Source: Algoriphagus chordae
GTDB lineage: Bacteria > Bacteroidota > Bacteroidia > Cytophagales > Cyclobacteriaceae
Direction of reading: 5' to 3'
Length of the DNA: 64,000 bases
Assembly: GCF_003254055.1 (NCBI RefSeq)
Contig: NZ_QKZT01000001.1
Span: 403,002-467,001 of the forward strand
The position numbers and the translations under genes are program-made. The notes below the pieces were generated by a model that did no database searches, was not told the origin of the DNA, and saw nothing but the letters and a program-made list of their open reading frames with translations. Positions 49,676 to 58,944 of the stretch are shown here, piece by piece (position 1 is the first letter of the stretch; every line of letters begins with the position of its first letter).

Positions 49676-51154
49676 TTATAAATTGTTGATAAACCCAGTC
49701 ATATAGGTAGCTCTATTATCTAACCAATTTTTTAAGGTTTTTACATCAGCGCCATTTCTATTCCAGACCTGATAATCTCTATTTTTAGCCCCTTGAATGA
49801 TGAATGCGTATTCATCAATGTAATCCAGCAATTCATTGAAGTTATTAGCTTGGAAATTGGTCCAATTCTCTTTCATCAAGGCTTTAATCTTTGGGTCTTT
49901 CAAAAACTTAGAAAAAAACTGAGTCCCTTTAGCCGGAGATGACCAAAATATTGGGGTATTATACCTAGAAAAGTGCTCCTGTGTCCCCTCATATCCAAAA
50001 GCCCAATCAAAATCCCATATAGGTCCCATGGTAAATTTCCCCGTGCTAGCCTTATGGATATAGGTGCTTTTGGGATGATTGATTTCCTGGTTGTCGGTTA
50101 GCATGTATACAATAATGTAGTTGGCTATTGAATTAGCATCTATATAATCCAGATAATCAGTGTTGGGGAAATCTTCACTAGCGATCACTTCCTCTAATGA
50201 TTCAAATTGATCCTTGACCACCGTGAAGCCAGTCACATCCTCTGGCTCTGGATATTTTAAAGTTACTGGCAAAGCAAAGCCTTTGGATTTAAACTGCCAT
50301 TCCTCATCATAATTGGTATCTAGATTCAGAAGTATACCTGCATCATCCACATCAACTCTATTGGTTTTGACCTCAACCTGCTCCGTTAGCATATACAATC
50401 CGAGGTATTCCTCATTTATAGTTACCTCTACAGGTATCATGGTATTGGTGAAAGGCATATCTAGCAACTGCCCTATTTTCATCGCAACAGCATTTAGTAG
50501 GTGTGTGCCATCCAAATAATTAGCTAATAGGACCCAGTCTTTTTCCGGCTTTAATCCAAATACTTCCTCTTTACTGTCTAATTTAATTTTGTAGGGTTTT
50601 TTGGGTAAGCCCCAAGTGGTGTTTCCTCTTCCTTTAAATTTCCCGGTGCTAGTGAGGTCATCGTACTTTGATTGTCCTTCAAAACTCACGGAGCCTTCTA
50701 AATAATCTTCTTTCGAGGTAATTGATGCGCCACTACTTGTTTTGATTTTTACTTGAGCTAACTGGGTGTCCCAGTTGATATTGATCTTGTATTCTTTTAT
50801 GCTGCCCGAAGCAGATTGTAGCTTGTAAATGACAGATTCTCTGAAATCCACAGTGTTTTTTCCGCTAGTCTGCTCTTTCCCATTGATTTGTACTGCCACC
50901 GCATTAGAAGTAAATGTAGGAATCAAGTTGTAATTATAACTTCTGATTTCACCATTGACCACATCATCTTGTATCGTAAATACGATGTCTTCCTCTAATT
51001 CAGGATTGTTGCTTTTTTCAAAAACAAAACTTTTAAAAAGTAGCGAGTTGTCATTTACATCAGGCGTGTTTTCATTCTCATGACAGCTTGCAAAAAGTAG
51101 CAAAGTGAATAGGTATAAATAGCTAAGAGGTTTTGATGGTGCTAATTGAAACAT
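49676..51154 (-). CDS. CotH-like kinase lipoprotein
   Basis: The 492-residue protein has a lipoprotein signal (lipobox FASC, about residue 24). Residues about 40-130 form an N-terminal beta domain (VFTIQDDVVNGEIRSYNYN; VAVQINGKEQTSGKN). The CotH domain follows, with FKGRGNTTWGLPKKPYKIKL, DWVLLANYLDGTHLLNAVAM, LGLYMLTEQVEVK and GPIWDFDWAFGYEG. CotH of Bacillus is an atypical protein kinase that phosphorylates spore coat proteins. In Bacteroidota the substrates of these surface lipoproteins are unknown. It is convergent with metK. Confidence 0.88.
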   Translation of the reverse strand: MFQLAPSKPLSYLYLFTLLLFASCHENENTPDVNDNSLLFKSFVFEKSNNPELEEDIVFTIQDDVVNGEIRSYNYNLIPTFTSNAVAVQINGKEQTSGKNTVDFRESVIYKLQSASGSIKEYKININWDTQLAQVKIKTSSGASITSKEDYLEGSVSFEGQSKYDDLTSTGKFKGRGNTTWGLPKKPYKIKLDSKEEVFGLKPEKDWVLLANYLDGTHLLNAVAMKIGQLLDMPFTNTMIPVEVTINEEYLGLYMLTEQVEVKTNRVDVDDAGILLNLDTNYDEEWQFKSKGFALPVTLKYPEPEDVTGFTVVKDQFESLEEVIASEDFPNTDYLDYIDANSIANYIIVYMLTDNQEINHPKSTYIHKASTGKFTMGPIWDFDWAFGYEGTQEHFSRYNTPIFWSSPAKGTQFFSKFLKDPKIKALMKENWTNFQANNFNELLDYIDEYAFIIQGAKNRDYQVWNRNGADVKTLKNWLDNRATYMTGFINNL

Positions 51155-51270
51155 TTTTTCCGTAACTATTTATAAGGTAATAGGTTGTGAATGTACTGTA
51201 AGATTATTGGTTGCTCAGTTTGTTTCCAGGGATATTATCAACTTGGAAAATTTTGGAATGGAGATTCTTA

Positions 51271-52254
51271 TCAAAACATCTCCTCAATCAACTGAGTATA
51301 AAAATCTCTGACATCCATGCCGATGGCTTTTACTTGCTGAGAGATCAGGCTTGTTTCGGTTTGTCCCGGGACAGTGTTTACCTCGATGAAGTAAAATTTT
51401 CCAGTTTCATGCTGCAGAAAGTAATCCACACGAATTGCGCCTTTACAGTTTAGCTTAGTGTAGATCTGAGGGATAATTCTATTCACACGAGTAACTTCTT
51501 CTTCGGATTGACGGCCTGGCGTGATTTCCTCAGTTACACCTGCTACATATTTGGATTCGTAGTCAAAAAACTCCTTGCTACTCACGATCTCAGTAGCTGG
51601 AAGCACTGTGATTTCTCCCTTTCCTCGGTAGCAACCAATTGAGAATTCGCGGCCAGATACAAACTCCTCCACCAAGACTTGGCTGTCTTCAGCGAAAGCT
51701 TTTTCAAGTGCCTCAGGTAATTCTCCCCAGGTTTTCACCTTAGACATTCCGATAGAGCTTCCACCATTGTTGGGTTTGATGAAAAGTGGTAAGGTCAAAC
51801 CATCCTCCACAAGCTTTAGATTTGCAGCTGAGTTTTCAAAAAGCTGAATTGATTTAGCAATGTGCAATTCTTCTATATCGTCTATTACAGCCTTTGTATA
51901 GCCCTTGTTCATCGTGATGGCAGAGCTGAGCTGATCACAGGTGGTGTAAGGAATACCAATCATGTCGAAGTATCCGGCAAGCTTGCCATCCTCACCCGGA
52001 GATCCGTGAAGAATATTGAAAACTCCATCAAAGGTGATTTTATCATCGCCAATAGTGATGCTGAAGTCATTTAGATCCACTGGAATTTTTTCTCCTGATA
52101 CCGTTAGAAAATGCCAATCACCTCGATAAATCAAGATTTTGTACACATCATAAAGATCACGATCAATGGTTTTTTCGACTACAGCAGCGCTTTTCAATGA
52201 AATCACAGACTCACCGGTGTATCCACCTGTCACAAGGGCAATTTTTCTCTTCAT
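51271..52254 (-). CDS. ddl: D-alanine--D-alanine ligase
   Basis: The 327-residue ATP-grasp enzyme makes D-Ala-D-Ala for peptidoglycan. KRKIALVTGGYTGESVISLKSA is the N-terminal glycine-rich segment with the catalytic glutamate. FNILHGSPGEDGKLAGYFDMIGIPYT, FIKPNNGGSSIGMSKV (ATP-binding), FVSGREFSIGCYRG and FYFIEVNTVPGQTETSLISQQ (metal ligands) are all present. Length is normal. It appears to be a single gene. Confidence 0.95.
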   Translation of the reverse strand: MKRKIALVTGGYTGESVISLKSAAVVEKTIDRDLYDVYKILIYRGDWHFLTVSGEKIPVDLNDFSITIGDDKITFDGVFNILHGSPGEDGKLAGYFDMIGIPYTTCDQLSSAITMNKGYTKAVIDDIEELHIAKSIQLFENSAANLKLVEDGLTLPLFIKPNNGGSSIGMSKVKTWGELPEALEKAFAEDSQVLVEEFVSGREFSIGCYRGKGEITVLPATEIVSSKEFFDYESKYVAGVTEEITPGRQSEEEVTRVNRIIPQIYTKLNCKGAIRVDYFLQHETGKFYFIEVNTVPGQTETSLISQQVKAIGMDVRDFYTQLIEEMF

Positions 52255-52458
52255 GGTATCAGAATTAACGATACGAATTACTCGATTTTTGGGGGATTTC
52301 CCACAGATGATAGAGGATTGTTTTTGTGAATTGTGTTCCCGTAGATATTCGCTGATAACTAGCGCAAATATTCGCTGATTAGATCTGTAACAAACTATAA
52401 TTCGATATTAAAAATCCCCATAAATCAGCGGCCTTTTCTGCGTAAATCTGCGGGAAAA

Positions 52459-52698
52459 TTAATCCAGCTTAATCTGATCCAGATAGAATTTCATGCGAGT
52501 GTGATCACGGGGCAAAAAGTCAATTTTATCGATTTTGTCCTGCTTATGATTGTAGAAGACCTCTACGTATTCACTTTCTAGCAAATACAAATTCACCTTG
52601 TGCTTGTAATACCGAATACCCACCACAAAGGTCCCTTCTGTGTAGAGGGTACTTATTTTTTTGTGGAAGGGAAGGCTGGCGAATTCTTCTTTGCTCAT
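52459..52698 (-). CDS. Hypothetical 79-residue protein
   Basis: The protein begins MSKEEFASLPFHKKISTLYT and reads as a short helix followed by beta strands (GTFVVGIRYYKHKVNLYLLE; EYVEVFYNHKQDKIDKIDFL). It has no signal peptide, membrane helix or known motif. It resembles small cytoplasmic proteins common in Cytophagales, but no family can be named. It is divergent from the NlpC/P60 gene. Confidence 0.6.
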   Translation of the reverse strand: MSKEEFASLPFHKKISTLYTEGTFVVGIRYYKHKVNLYLLESEYVEVFYNHKQDKIDKIDFLPRDHTRMKFYLDQIKLD

Positions 52699-52804
52699 AA
52701 TATTCTATTGCGTTCGTTAAGTTACAAAAATGAATCTCTTTTTTGATCAAAAAAGGTTGATTCCTGATCGGCTTCGTCTTATACTTGAAAGAACAAAAAC
52801 CACT

Positions 52805-53284
52805 ATGCTGCGCAAACAATTCCGTTTTACTGCTTTTTTTCTTGTGTTGGGATTGATGCTTGCGAGTTCCTGTGCATCCAAAAAGAAGGTGGCGTCTGAG
52901 CCCTTTAATACTGTTATTCAGACTGCTAGAAGTTATACAGGCACCCCATATCGCTATGGAGGTACGACTCGTTCTGGGATGGATTGCTCTGCCTTGGTTT
53001 ACCATTCCTTTTACTCGGTGGGAGTTACGATGCCGAGAGTCTCTGCGGATCAAAGTAAAATGGGCAAGAGTATTCGAAAGAATGAAATCAAACCTGGAGA
53101 TGTATTGTTTTTTGCCACAGGGAAAAGGAGAAAGCAAGTTACGCACTCGGGAATTGTGACAGAGACTTCTCGTGGAGATGTTCGATTTATTCATTCTTCT
53201 ACTTCGCTTGGCGTGTCGGAAGATTACCTGAGTAATAATTATTGGTCCAAAGCATTTTTATTTGCCAGAAGAGTACTCGATTAA
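52805..53284 (+). CDS. NlpC/P60 (C40) cell-wall peptidase lipoprotein
   Basis: The 159-residue lipoprotein has a signal with lipobox ASSC (C23). The NlpC/P60 papain-like fold follows: YTGTPYRYGGTTRSGMDCSALV with catalytic C61, the histidine in VTHSGIV (about 115), and RFIHSST as the third polar position. Such enzymes cut the peptide stems of peptidoglycan. A longer frame starts at 52730, but the ATG at 52805 places the signal peptide correctly. Confidence 0.9.
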   Translation: MLRKQFRFTAFFLVLGLMLASSCASKKKVASEPFNTVIQTARSYTGTPYRYGGTTRSGMDCSALVYHSFYSVGVTMPRVSADQSKMGKSIRKNEIKPGDVLFFATGKRRKQVTHSGIVTETSRGDVRFIHSSTSLGVSEDYLSNNYWSKAFLFARRVLD

Positions 53285-53579
53285 GAGAAGGATTCTCGCG
53301 GCGGCGCAACGGCGCGGCGTTGGGTATCCTTTGAAGTCTGTTTAGATTTCGGAGATGACACAAACATCATATTTTATTGGTTGGTCAGCTAGTCGACCTA
53401 TCGTGGTCCTTGTGGCTAAAAAACTTGGTAGAGTCCAGCTTCTGGAGAAGCAGGACAACTATAGCTTTGTGCTCTCTGCGTCAAGCTCTGTGATTTGGCC
53501 GTGATAAAAACAATCTTTACCGCAAAGACGCAAAAATCGCAAAGTATATCGCGGAGAAAAATGATTCTTTTCTGGATGC
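53285..53579. repeat. Non-coding repeat region left of the GxxExxY pseudogene
   Basis: No gene was seen. It holds a GC-rich GCGGCGGCGCAACGGCGCGG stretch near 53297, a 21-bp direct repeat copy at 53472-53492 (CTCTCTGCG..CTCTGTG, identical at 54235-54255) and ATCTTTACCGCAAAG at 53513-53527 (one mismatch to 54081-54095), followed by a CAAAAATCGC stretch. Confidence 0.65.
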
Positions 53580-53957
53580 TTACAGATTATTCACCACTCT
53601 TTTTATCCCTTCTGTTAGTTTAGAGACATTAAAATTTAGAAGTAAGCCAAGTTTGATGTCAGATAATCTCAGATAAGTTAAAAGCTGAGCAAAATGAATA
53701 GCTGAAAATTCGTCAACTGCCTTAACTTCTATAATCACCTTTTTATCTACCAGTAAATCAATACGATATCCTGCTTCCAATTTTACCTCCTTATAAATTA
53801 CCGGCAACCCAACTTGAGTATTTACCTCCAAACCATGCTTTCTCAATTCATGAGCTAAGCAAACCTAATAACTACTCTCTAGTAGCCCAGGTCCTAATTG
53901 CTTATGCACCTCGATAGCAGATCCAATAATTATAGAAGAAATCTCATTTTCAGTCAT
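53580..53957 (-). pseudogene. GxxExxY protein gene with in-frame amber stop
   Basis: The full frame from the ATG at 53957 encodes a 125-codon GxxExxY protein: it starts [20 protein letters not shown], then the GPGLLESSY signature, a TAG at 53865-53867 (codon 31), then VCLAHELRKHGLEVN and an intact C-terminal half (RIDLLVDKKVIIEVKAVDE). The family usually has E after the tyrosine, so a single GAG-to-TAG change explains the stop. The RIDLLV..IIEVK core resembles a PD-(D/E)XK nuclease. A shorter 88-codon frame survives from 53846. It is bracketed by nested direct repeats. Confidence 0.85.
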
Positions 53958-54335
53958 TAGAAAAAATATTAGCCGATTAAAATTTGAAAACTTTTATTCA
54001 TAAAAACAAGCAGTATACAACTGAATAACAATAATCTCTGCGATATACTCTCCGTCCTTAGCGCCTCTGCGTTGAAAAAAATCTTTACTGCAAAGGTACA
54101 AAAATCGCTGCCGACAGCTGAACGGGAATATATCGCCGAGACAAATTCTTCTTAAAGAACAAATTTTAAAGCAATAGATATAGTTGAATTTTTTAAATCC
54201 ATGCAAACAGCAAAGAACTAAATACACCAATCAACTCTCTGCGTCAAGCTCTGTGCCCTCAGTGGTTAAAAATATAAAAACCAAGAACAGCTTCTGCCAT
54301 CCTTGGTCTTTAAGAAATTCTGAACCTAATTATTT
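53958..54335. repeat. Non-coding repeat region right of the GxxExxY pseudogene
   Basis: No gene was seen. It contains ATCTTTACTGCAAAG (54081-54095) followed by a CAAAAATCGC and ATATCGCCGAGA stretch, and the 21-bp direct repeat at 54235-54255. These mirror, in reverse nesting order, the repeats at 53472-53572, so the pseudogene and its flanks look like one repeat-bounded unit. Confidence 0.65.
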
Positions 54336-55403
54336 TTACCCTTCTACTACTAGCTCGTATTCGAAGGTTGGCATTCCTCTTTCACCATCTTTAGTCAAGG
54401 AAAGGAATCGCACTTTGTAAATGTTTGCGTCAGCATCTTTCACGACGTAATAAATATCAGTTTTTACAGCAGGTGCTGGTGTGCCTGGAGGGCCTCCACC
54501 GCTTCTCCAGCTAGAGCCAATCACTAGACGATCAGCTGTTTCAAAACTTAAAGAGAATACATCTTCCTCAGTAAAATCGGCATAAGCAATGTCGGCTTCT
54601 AATACCTGCGCTGCTCCTACGCCTCCGTAAATATTATTGTAAACTAGATCTTGGAAGAAATAAGCTAAGGTGCCATTAGTAGCATCTGGATAAGGTGTTG
54701 AGGATGTTCCTGCAGTCCAAGCGATATCCCAAGCTGTTTTAGCTGGTTCTACCTCTACGATACCATCTTCAAAACTTACATAAACTAAATTCCCTTCGCT
54801 ATTTTTTGAAACTTCTAAGGAAGTAAAAGTGTCTGAATCTGCATCAGCATGCTCAAGCGTATAGCCAGTTCCATTTCTAGTAATTCTGATTTTTTTCCAA
54901 GGCCTTTCGGTTGCCTCGCTAGTTCCTCTGTTCAGAAGATAAACTTCATTGTCTCCAGCAGTTGGGCTGATAGCTGCTATAGCAGTATTGGAAAGTGGGT
55001 TAGCTGCATCATCTACATGTAGGATACCTTCCAAATTGGTGAAAGTGAGGATCAATTCTCCGCTAGCCTCAGCAGCAGCGATCTCGTCAGCGCCTACCTG
55101 GGAGATATCAGTTTTGCCAGTAGAAGAAGCCATTGCTCCTGTAGTTCCGTTGATTAGGACTTTGAAGTCAGAACCAGAAGAAAAAGCAAGATCCCAAGAC
55201 TCTCGCTGAATAGCAGTCTGCTCGCCTGTACTCAGATCGATGTAAGCTGTATTTGGATAAGTGCTCCCTCCTCCGTCAACTTCAATAAGCCCTGACTCTG
55301 AAGGTGGAATTACTACTGGTTTAGGATCATCATCATTGCATGAGCTGAAAAGTCCCATGCCAGCTGCTAATGCAGCGAAAGAAAGAATGCGTACTTGTTT
55401 CAT
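54336..55403 (-). CDS. hmuY: HmuY-like haem-binding lipoprotein
   Basis: The 355-residue protein has a lipoprotein signal (residues 1-22, lipobox FSSC). Two HmuY-type segments are visible: ESWDLAFSSGSDFKVLINGTTG (about 70-90) and KTAWDIAWTAGTSSTPYPDA (about 230-250), each the W-D-x-A-x core of the fold. HmuY proteins capture haem at the surface and pass it to the TonB-dependent receptor, which is encoded 23 bp upstream in the same operon. Substrate is inferred from family and context. Confidence 0.88.
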   Translation of the reverse strand: MKQVRILSFAALAAGMGLFSSCNDDDPKPVVIPPSESGLIEVDGGGSTYPNTAYIDLSTGEQTAIQRESWDLAFSSGSDFKVLINGTTGAMASSTGKTDISQVGADEIAAAEASGELILTFTNLEGILHVDDAANPLSNTAIAAISPTAGDNEVYLLNRGTSEATERPWKKIRITRNGTGYTLEHADADSDTFTSLEVSKNSEGNLVYVSFEDGIVEVEPAKTAWDIAWTAGTSSTPYPDATNGTLAYFFQDLVYNNIYGGVGAAQVLEADIAYADFTEEDVFSLSFETADRLVIGSSWRSGGGPPGTPAPAVKTDIYYVVKDADANIYKVRFLSLTKDGERGMPTFEYELVVEG

Positions 55404-55426
55404 TTTACTATTAATTTGAGAATTAG

Positions 55427-57691
55427 TTACTGATTAAATTGGTATTGAATACCTAGGAAATATGATCTTCCGTAGCCGATTGGCCGACTGCTTCCTGTGC
55501 CGTGTGCGTCGCCTCCACCGGAGCTACTGTTGATTTGTTTTACATTAAAGAGATTTCTAGCTCCTGCATTTACCGAAATGCCGTGCTTGAATTGCTTTCT
55601 TACACTGAAATCCATCCACTGATAACCGTCGAGTTGGACTTCTTTTGCGCTTGGGTTGCCATCTGCATCTGTTACAGTTTCGTAACCCGGTAGCGAACCA
55701 GTAAGCTTATAGAATAAAGTAAATGTGGTGTTCCAAGGCTGAAGTGAGTAGCTCAGGTTGGCATTGATTTCTGGTGTCCAACTCATTTCTTGTACTTCTT
55801 CGGATTCCTCAGAGAGTTGATTGTATCGACCGATGTAGGATAAGCCAAGGTTGCCATCCCAGTTTTTATAGCTTTGGTTGTGATTCAGGGTAAATCCCGC
55901 AGTTCGGTAATTTTCTATATTGAATAAAGTCGTGACTTGGATGTCATCCGGATCTTGGCCATAAGCGATTCGGTTATCCACATTATTATAGAATGCCCCT
56001 AACACAGCCCCTACTTTCCAATCTATGCTGATTTGTTTTTTCCAGTCCAATGAGCCGTTGAAGCTATGAGAGGTCTCTGCTTTCAAGTCTGGATTTCCGG
56101 TGATGCTGTGACTTGCATCAAAGAAGTTGAAGTACAACTCACGGATAGAGGGTGCTCTGAATCCTTGCGCATAAGCTAGTCTCAAGTCGAGATTTGGTGA
56201 CAAGGTGAATTTGGTGTTCAAAGAAGGTGTCAAATCAGGAGCCTCATAAGCGGAGTTGAAGGTTTTTCTTAGGCCGGGTTTGATCTGAATGCCCTGAGTT
56301 GGCTTCCACTCTGCAGACAGAAAAACAGCATAATCTTGTATGCCTTCGTTCTCGGTGATCCGTTCACCAGAACCTTCTTCGAGATTTAAATCAATTCCTG
56401 GTTGAAAATTAAGTTTTGAATTGAGCTTCCACATGCCGATCATTCTCCAGCTGAAACCCCTGTATTTGATCCGGGATTGAGATCCAGGAGCTTTGGAAAG
56501 GTACTTTTCTCCAGTTCGAGAATTAGTAACCCATGTTTCTGTATCACGCTTATAATCTGTAAATGCTCCTTGTAGGTTTAGGGAAAAATTGTTTGAAGTG
56601 TCCCAGTGTCCATTCAATCTGTGCATCCAGCGATTGGTGATGAATTTCTGATCGATCATTTCCAACGGAGCCTCTGGACCATCGGCATAGATGGTTTCAT
56701 TCAGGAAGTCTGCCTGATAGTTTAGCGAAAGACTTTCTCCCATATATCCTGCTTTGACGTTGGCGAAGTTTTGATCTTTTGGCAGCCAAGCCTTCTCTCT
56801 TCCTACTTCATTGCCTTGCCATCCACCAAAATTGTTTTGGGAAAAACCCGCTCCGAAATTCCAGTTTTTCAATCCATAGGTGCCAGACACAGATCGGATA
56901 TGTGTTCCTTTCCCTGCAAATGGACTGTATTCTGAGCCTACTGTTTCTTCTTGGATTTTGGCTTGAACCGCTAGTTTTTGGGAAGCGGAAGTTTTGGTGA
57001 TAATATTGATCACGCCAGCCAGTGCATCAGCTCCATATACAACTGACATCGGGCCTTCGACGATTTCGATTTTTTCGATCTGATTGATATCAATCTGATT
57101 GATGTTGATTTCGTTTGAAGTTCCTTGACGGCCTACCATCGGTACACCATCGATTAGTATTTTAATGTTTTGCCCAGACATTCCCAGGAGCTCCATATTG
57201 CTGGATCCTGTGGCATTGTCCTGTGAAAAACGAATGCCAAGCTCAGTATTTAAAACTTGCTCGATATTTTGAGGAGCACGATTTTGAATGACAGTCTGAT
57301 CTATACTTCTGACTTGGTAAACAGAGTTTTTGGCAGTCTGAGGGTCGAAATTGCCAGTGACTACGAAAGTCTCTAACTCTGATTCTGACTCATGAAGTTT
57401 GAAGGTCTCAGTAGTTTTTCCCGCTGGCCAATTCACCCAAAGAGTCTCAAACCCCACTGCTGAGATTTTGAGTTTGCCTTCTTTAGGGAGTTTTGCAAGC
57501 GTGAAATTTCCTTGCTCGTCAGCAACTTCTCCTTTGAGTTCAGGAAGCCAGATCGTAGCATGAGAAATCGCCTCGCCTTTGGTGTCCACTACTTTTCCTT
57601 TCAACACAGCTTGGGCTTGTACCCAAAGTGGCGTTACCAGCAAAAGCAACAAAAAAAGGAGTAAGTGTTTATTTAGATCAAATCTATGCAT
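55427..57691 (-). CDS. hmuR: TonB-dependent haem receptor
   Basis: The 754-residue outer-membrane receptor has a signal peptide (to about residue 27) and a CarboxypepD_reg-like N-terminal domain (VLKGKVVDTKGEAISHATIWLP). The plug follows (NIEQVLNTELGIRFSQDNATG; ILIDGVPMVGRQG; VEGPMSVVYGADALAGVINIIT), then a 22-strand barrel. GFRAPSIRELYF and GNPDLKAE, with a histidine between them (FFDASHSIT), are the FRAP/NPDL motifs of haem receptors. The start is uncertain: ATGs at 57724, 57697 and 57691 are in frame, and the last gives the best signal peptide. It is followed by hmuY. Confidence 0.92.
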   Translation of the reverse strand: MHRFDLNKHLLLFLLLLLVTPLWVQAQAVLKGKVVDTKGEAISHATIWLPELKGEVADEQGNFTLAKLPKEGKLKISAVGFETLWVNWPAGKTTETFKLHESESELETFVVTGNFDPQTAKNSVYQVRSIDQTVIQNRAPQNIEQVLNTELGIRFSQDNATGSSNMELLGMSGQNIKILIDGVPMVGRQGTSNEININQIDINQIEKIEIVEGPMSVVYGADALAGVINIITKTSASQKLAVQAKIQEETVGSEYSPFAGKGTHIRSVSGTYGLKNWNFGAGFSQNNFGGWQGNEVGREKAWLPKDQNFANVKAGYMGESLSLNYQADFLNETIYADGPEAPLEMIDQKFITNRWMHRLNGHWDTSNNFSLNLQGAFTDYKRDTETWVTNSRTGEKYLSKAPGSQSRIKYRGFSWRMIGMWKLNSKLNFQPGIDLNLEEGSGERITENEGIQDYAVFLSAEWKPTQGIQIKPGLRKTFNSAYEAPDLTPSLNTKFTLSPNLDLRLAYAQGFRAPSIRELYFNFFDASHSITGNPDLKAETSHSFNGSLDWKKQISIDWKVGAVLGAFYNNVDNRIAYGQDPDDIQVTTLFNIENYRTAGFTLNHNQSYKNWDGNLGLSYIGRYNQLSEESEEVQEMSWTPEINANLSYSLQPWNTTFTLFYKLTGSLPGYETVTDADGNPSAKEVQLDGYQWMDFSVRKQFKHGISVNAGARNLFNVKQINSSSGGGDAHGTGSSRPIGYGRSYFLGIQYQFNQ

Positions 57692-57817
57692 GTGCATAAA
57701 AATTTTTGAGATGGCGGGATACAAATCCCTTCGATACTTAATTATTGCGCTCCCTGTTTTATTTCAACAAAGCGACACAAAATTTAGATGATTTGGTGAA
57801 CTCCAGCATTTATGCCA

Positions 57818-57847
57818 CTTCGGTCTCCTGTCTTCGGTCTTCAAGCC
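57818..57847. repeat. 30-bp GAAGACCGAAG repeat, inverted copy
   Basis: Its reverse complement begins GGCTTGAAGACCGAAGACAG and ends GAGACCGAAG, nearly identical (about 28 of 30) to 60817-60846. The inverted pair brackets hmuS-hmuV-hmuU. Confidence 0.75.
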
Positions 57848-57895
57848 AAGAAATCAAAGAATAGGAGGGAAATGGCATAAATGAGGATGATCAAA

Positions 57896-58942
57896 TCAAA
57901 GGCTATCTACCAAAGCTTTCCACTCAGGTTTCTGAGGAAGTCCCGGCTTTCTCAATCCGAAGAACTGAGCGACCATTTCGCCTTCTTTATCGAAAAGCTC
58001 AACAGCAGATACCAACCCATCTTCCGTATTTTTATGAACTACATAGGCTTTGTCAACCACATTTTCATTCAAATGCATGTTGAAATCCGGATCAAGTACA
58101 TTGAGCCAATCACCCATCTGGCGAACAGTCTGTACTTTGCCTTGGTGGATTTGGATATTGCCTTTGTTTCCTGCGAAAATCATGATTGGAAGCTTAGTCT
58201 CAGCGGCAGTTTCTACAATTTTACGTGCAGAAAGTCTGTCGATCTCATAAGCCCACTTGTCATCGATCCACTTCACAGCATCTTGTCTGTTTAGCTTGTA
58301 TTTGCGAAGCATACCAAAGAAATCATGCGTATCCTTCATCGTTTCCCAGTCTTTAGAGAATCCTTCGAAGTCTAATTCTTCTCGGGACACATATTCTGGA
58401 GCTGGAAATACTTCAAGCTCTAGCTCTGCAGATTGATCAGCAGCGGTATTGTTTTTTACCAATTCCTCGTAAGCTTCAGGATTTGATTTTTCTTGCAAGT
58501 ACACTTTCATCACTGCTTCTCCAGCTTTGTCAAAGTATTGCAAGCTTTTCATTGTGCCACGAGGAGTCTCGGTGGTCACTGCAAAACCAAATTTCCAGCC
58601 TGCGAAAAATACACGCTGCTCGATGGGACCGATCACAGTAGCGATCTTATGTGGTCCAGCTTGATGCATTTCGATTTTCTGGAAAGGACCTTTGTGCTCC
58701 AATACACAGCCTTCGCTTCTTGTCAATGACATCACGCGACCTAGTTTCGGGAATTCTTCCAGTTGCTCGGTAAAATTATCAGTCAGACGAATCACGTTTG
58801 TGCCGATACCAGTAGCTAAAAGTTGTGCTTCAGTCACTTCAAGTTTAGCAGCTGCATCACGGATTCTAAGTTTTGGCTCAGCCTCTTTCAGGTTCTCCCA
58901 TGCTTGCTTCAGGGATTGTGCGGATTCTTGTATAGTTTCCAT
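57896..58942 (-). CDS. hmuS: HmuS/ChuX-type haem-handling protein
   Basis: The 348-residue cytosolic protein has the two-repeat architecture of the HmuS/HemS/ChuS family. Repeat 1 contains LATGIGTNVIRL, LGRVMSLTRSEGCVLEHKG and a GTMKSLQYFDKAGEAVMKVYL segment. Repeat 2 contains KLPIMIFAGNKGNIQIHQGKV and VLDPDFNMHLNENVVDKAYVV. Members bind incoming haem and pass it on or break it open. Its start lies 2 bp after the hmuV stop, and the whole hmuT-U-V-S group runs on the minus strand. Confidence 0.92.
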   Translation of the reverse strand: METIQESAQSLKQAWENLKEAEPKLRIRDAAAKLEVTEAQLLATGIGTNVIRLTDNFTEQLEEFPKLGRVMSLTRSEGCVLEHKGPFQKIEMHQAGPHKIATVIGPIEQRVFFAGWKFGFAVTTETPRGTMKSLQYFDKAGEAVMKVYLQEKSNPEAYEELVKNNTAADQSAELELEVFPAPEYVSREELDFEGFSKDWETMKDTHDFFGMLRKYKLNRQDAVKWIDDKWAYEIDRLSARKIVETAAETKLPIMIFAGNKGNIQIHQGKVQTVRQMGDWLNVLDPDFNMHLNENVVDKAYVVHKNTEDGLVSAVELFDKEGEMVAQFFGLRKPGLPQKPEWKALVDSL

Positions 58943-58944
58943 TG

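Noticed and set aside
52571..53194. 207-codon minus-strand frame opposite the NlpC/P60 gene
   Set aside because: It is antisense to a clear lipoprotein peptidase and overlaps the small gene at 52459-52698; its composition (Arg/His/Ser-rich) is typical of an antisense shadow.
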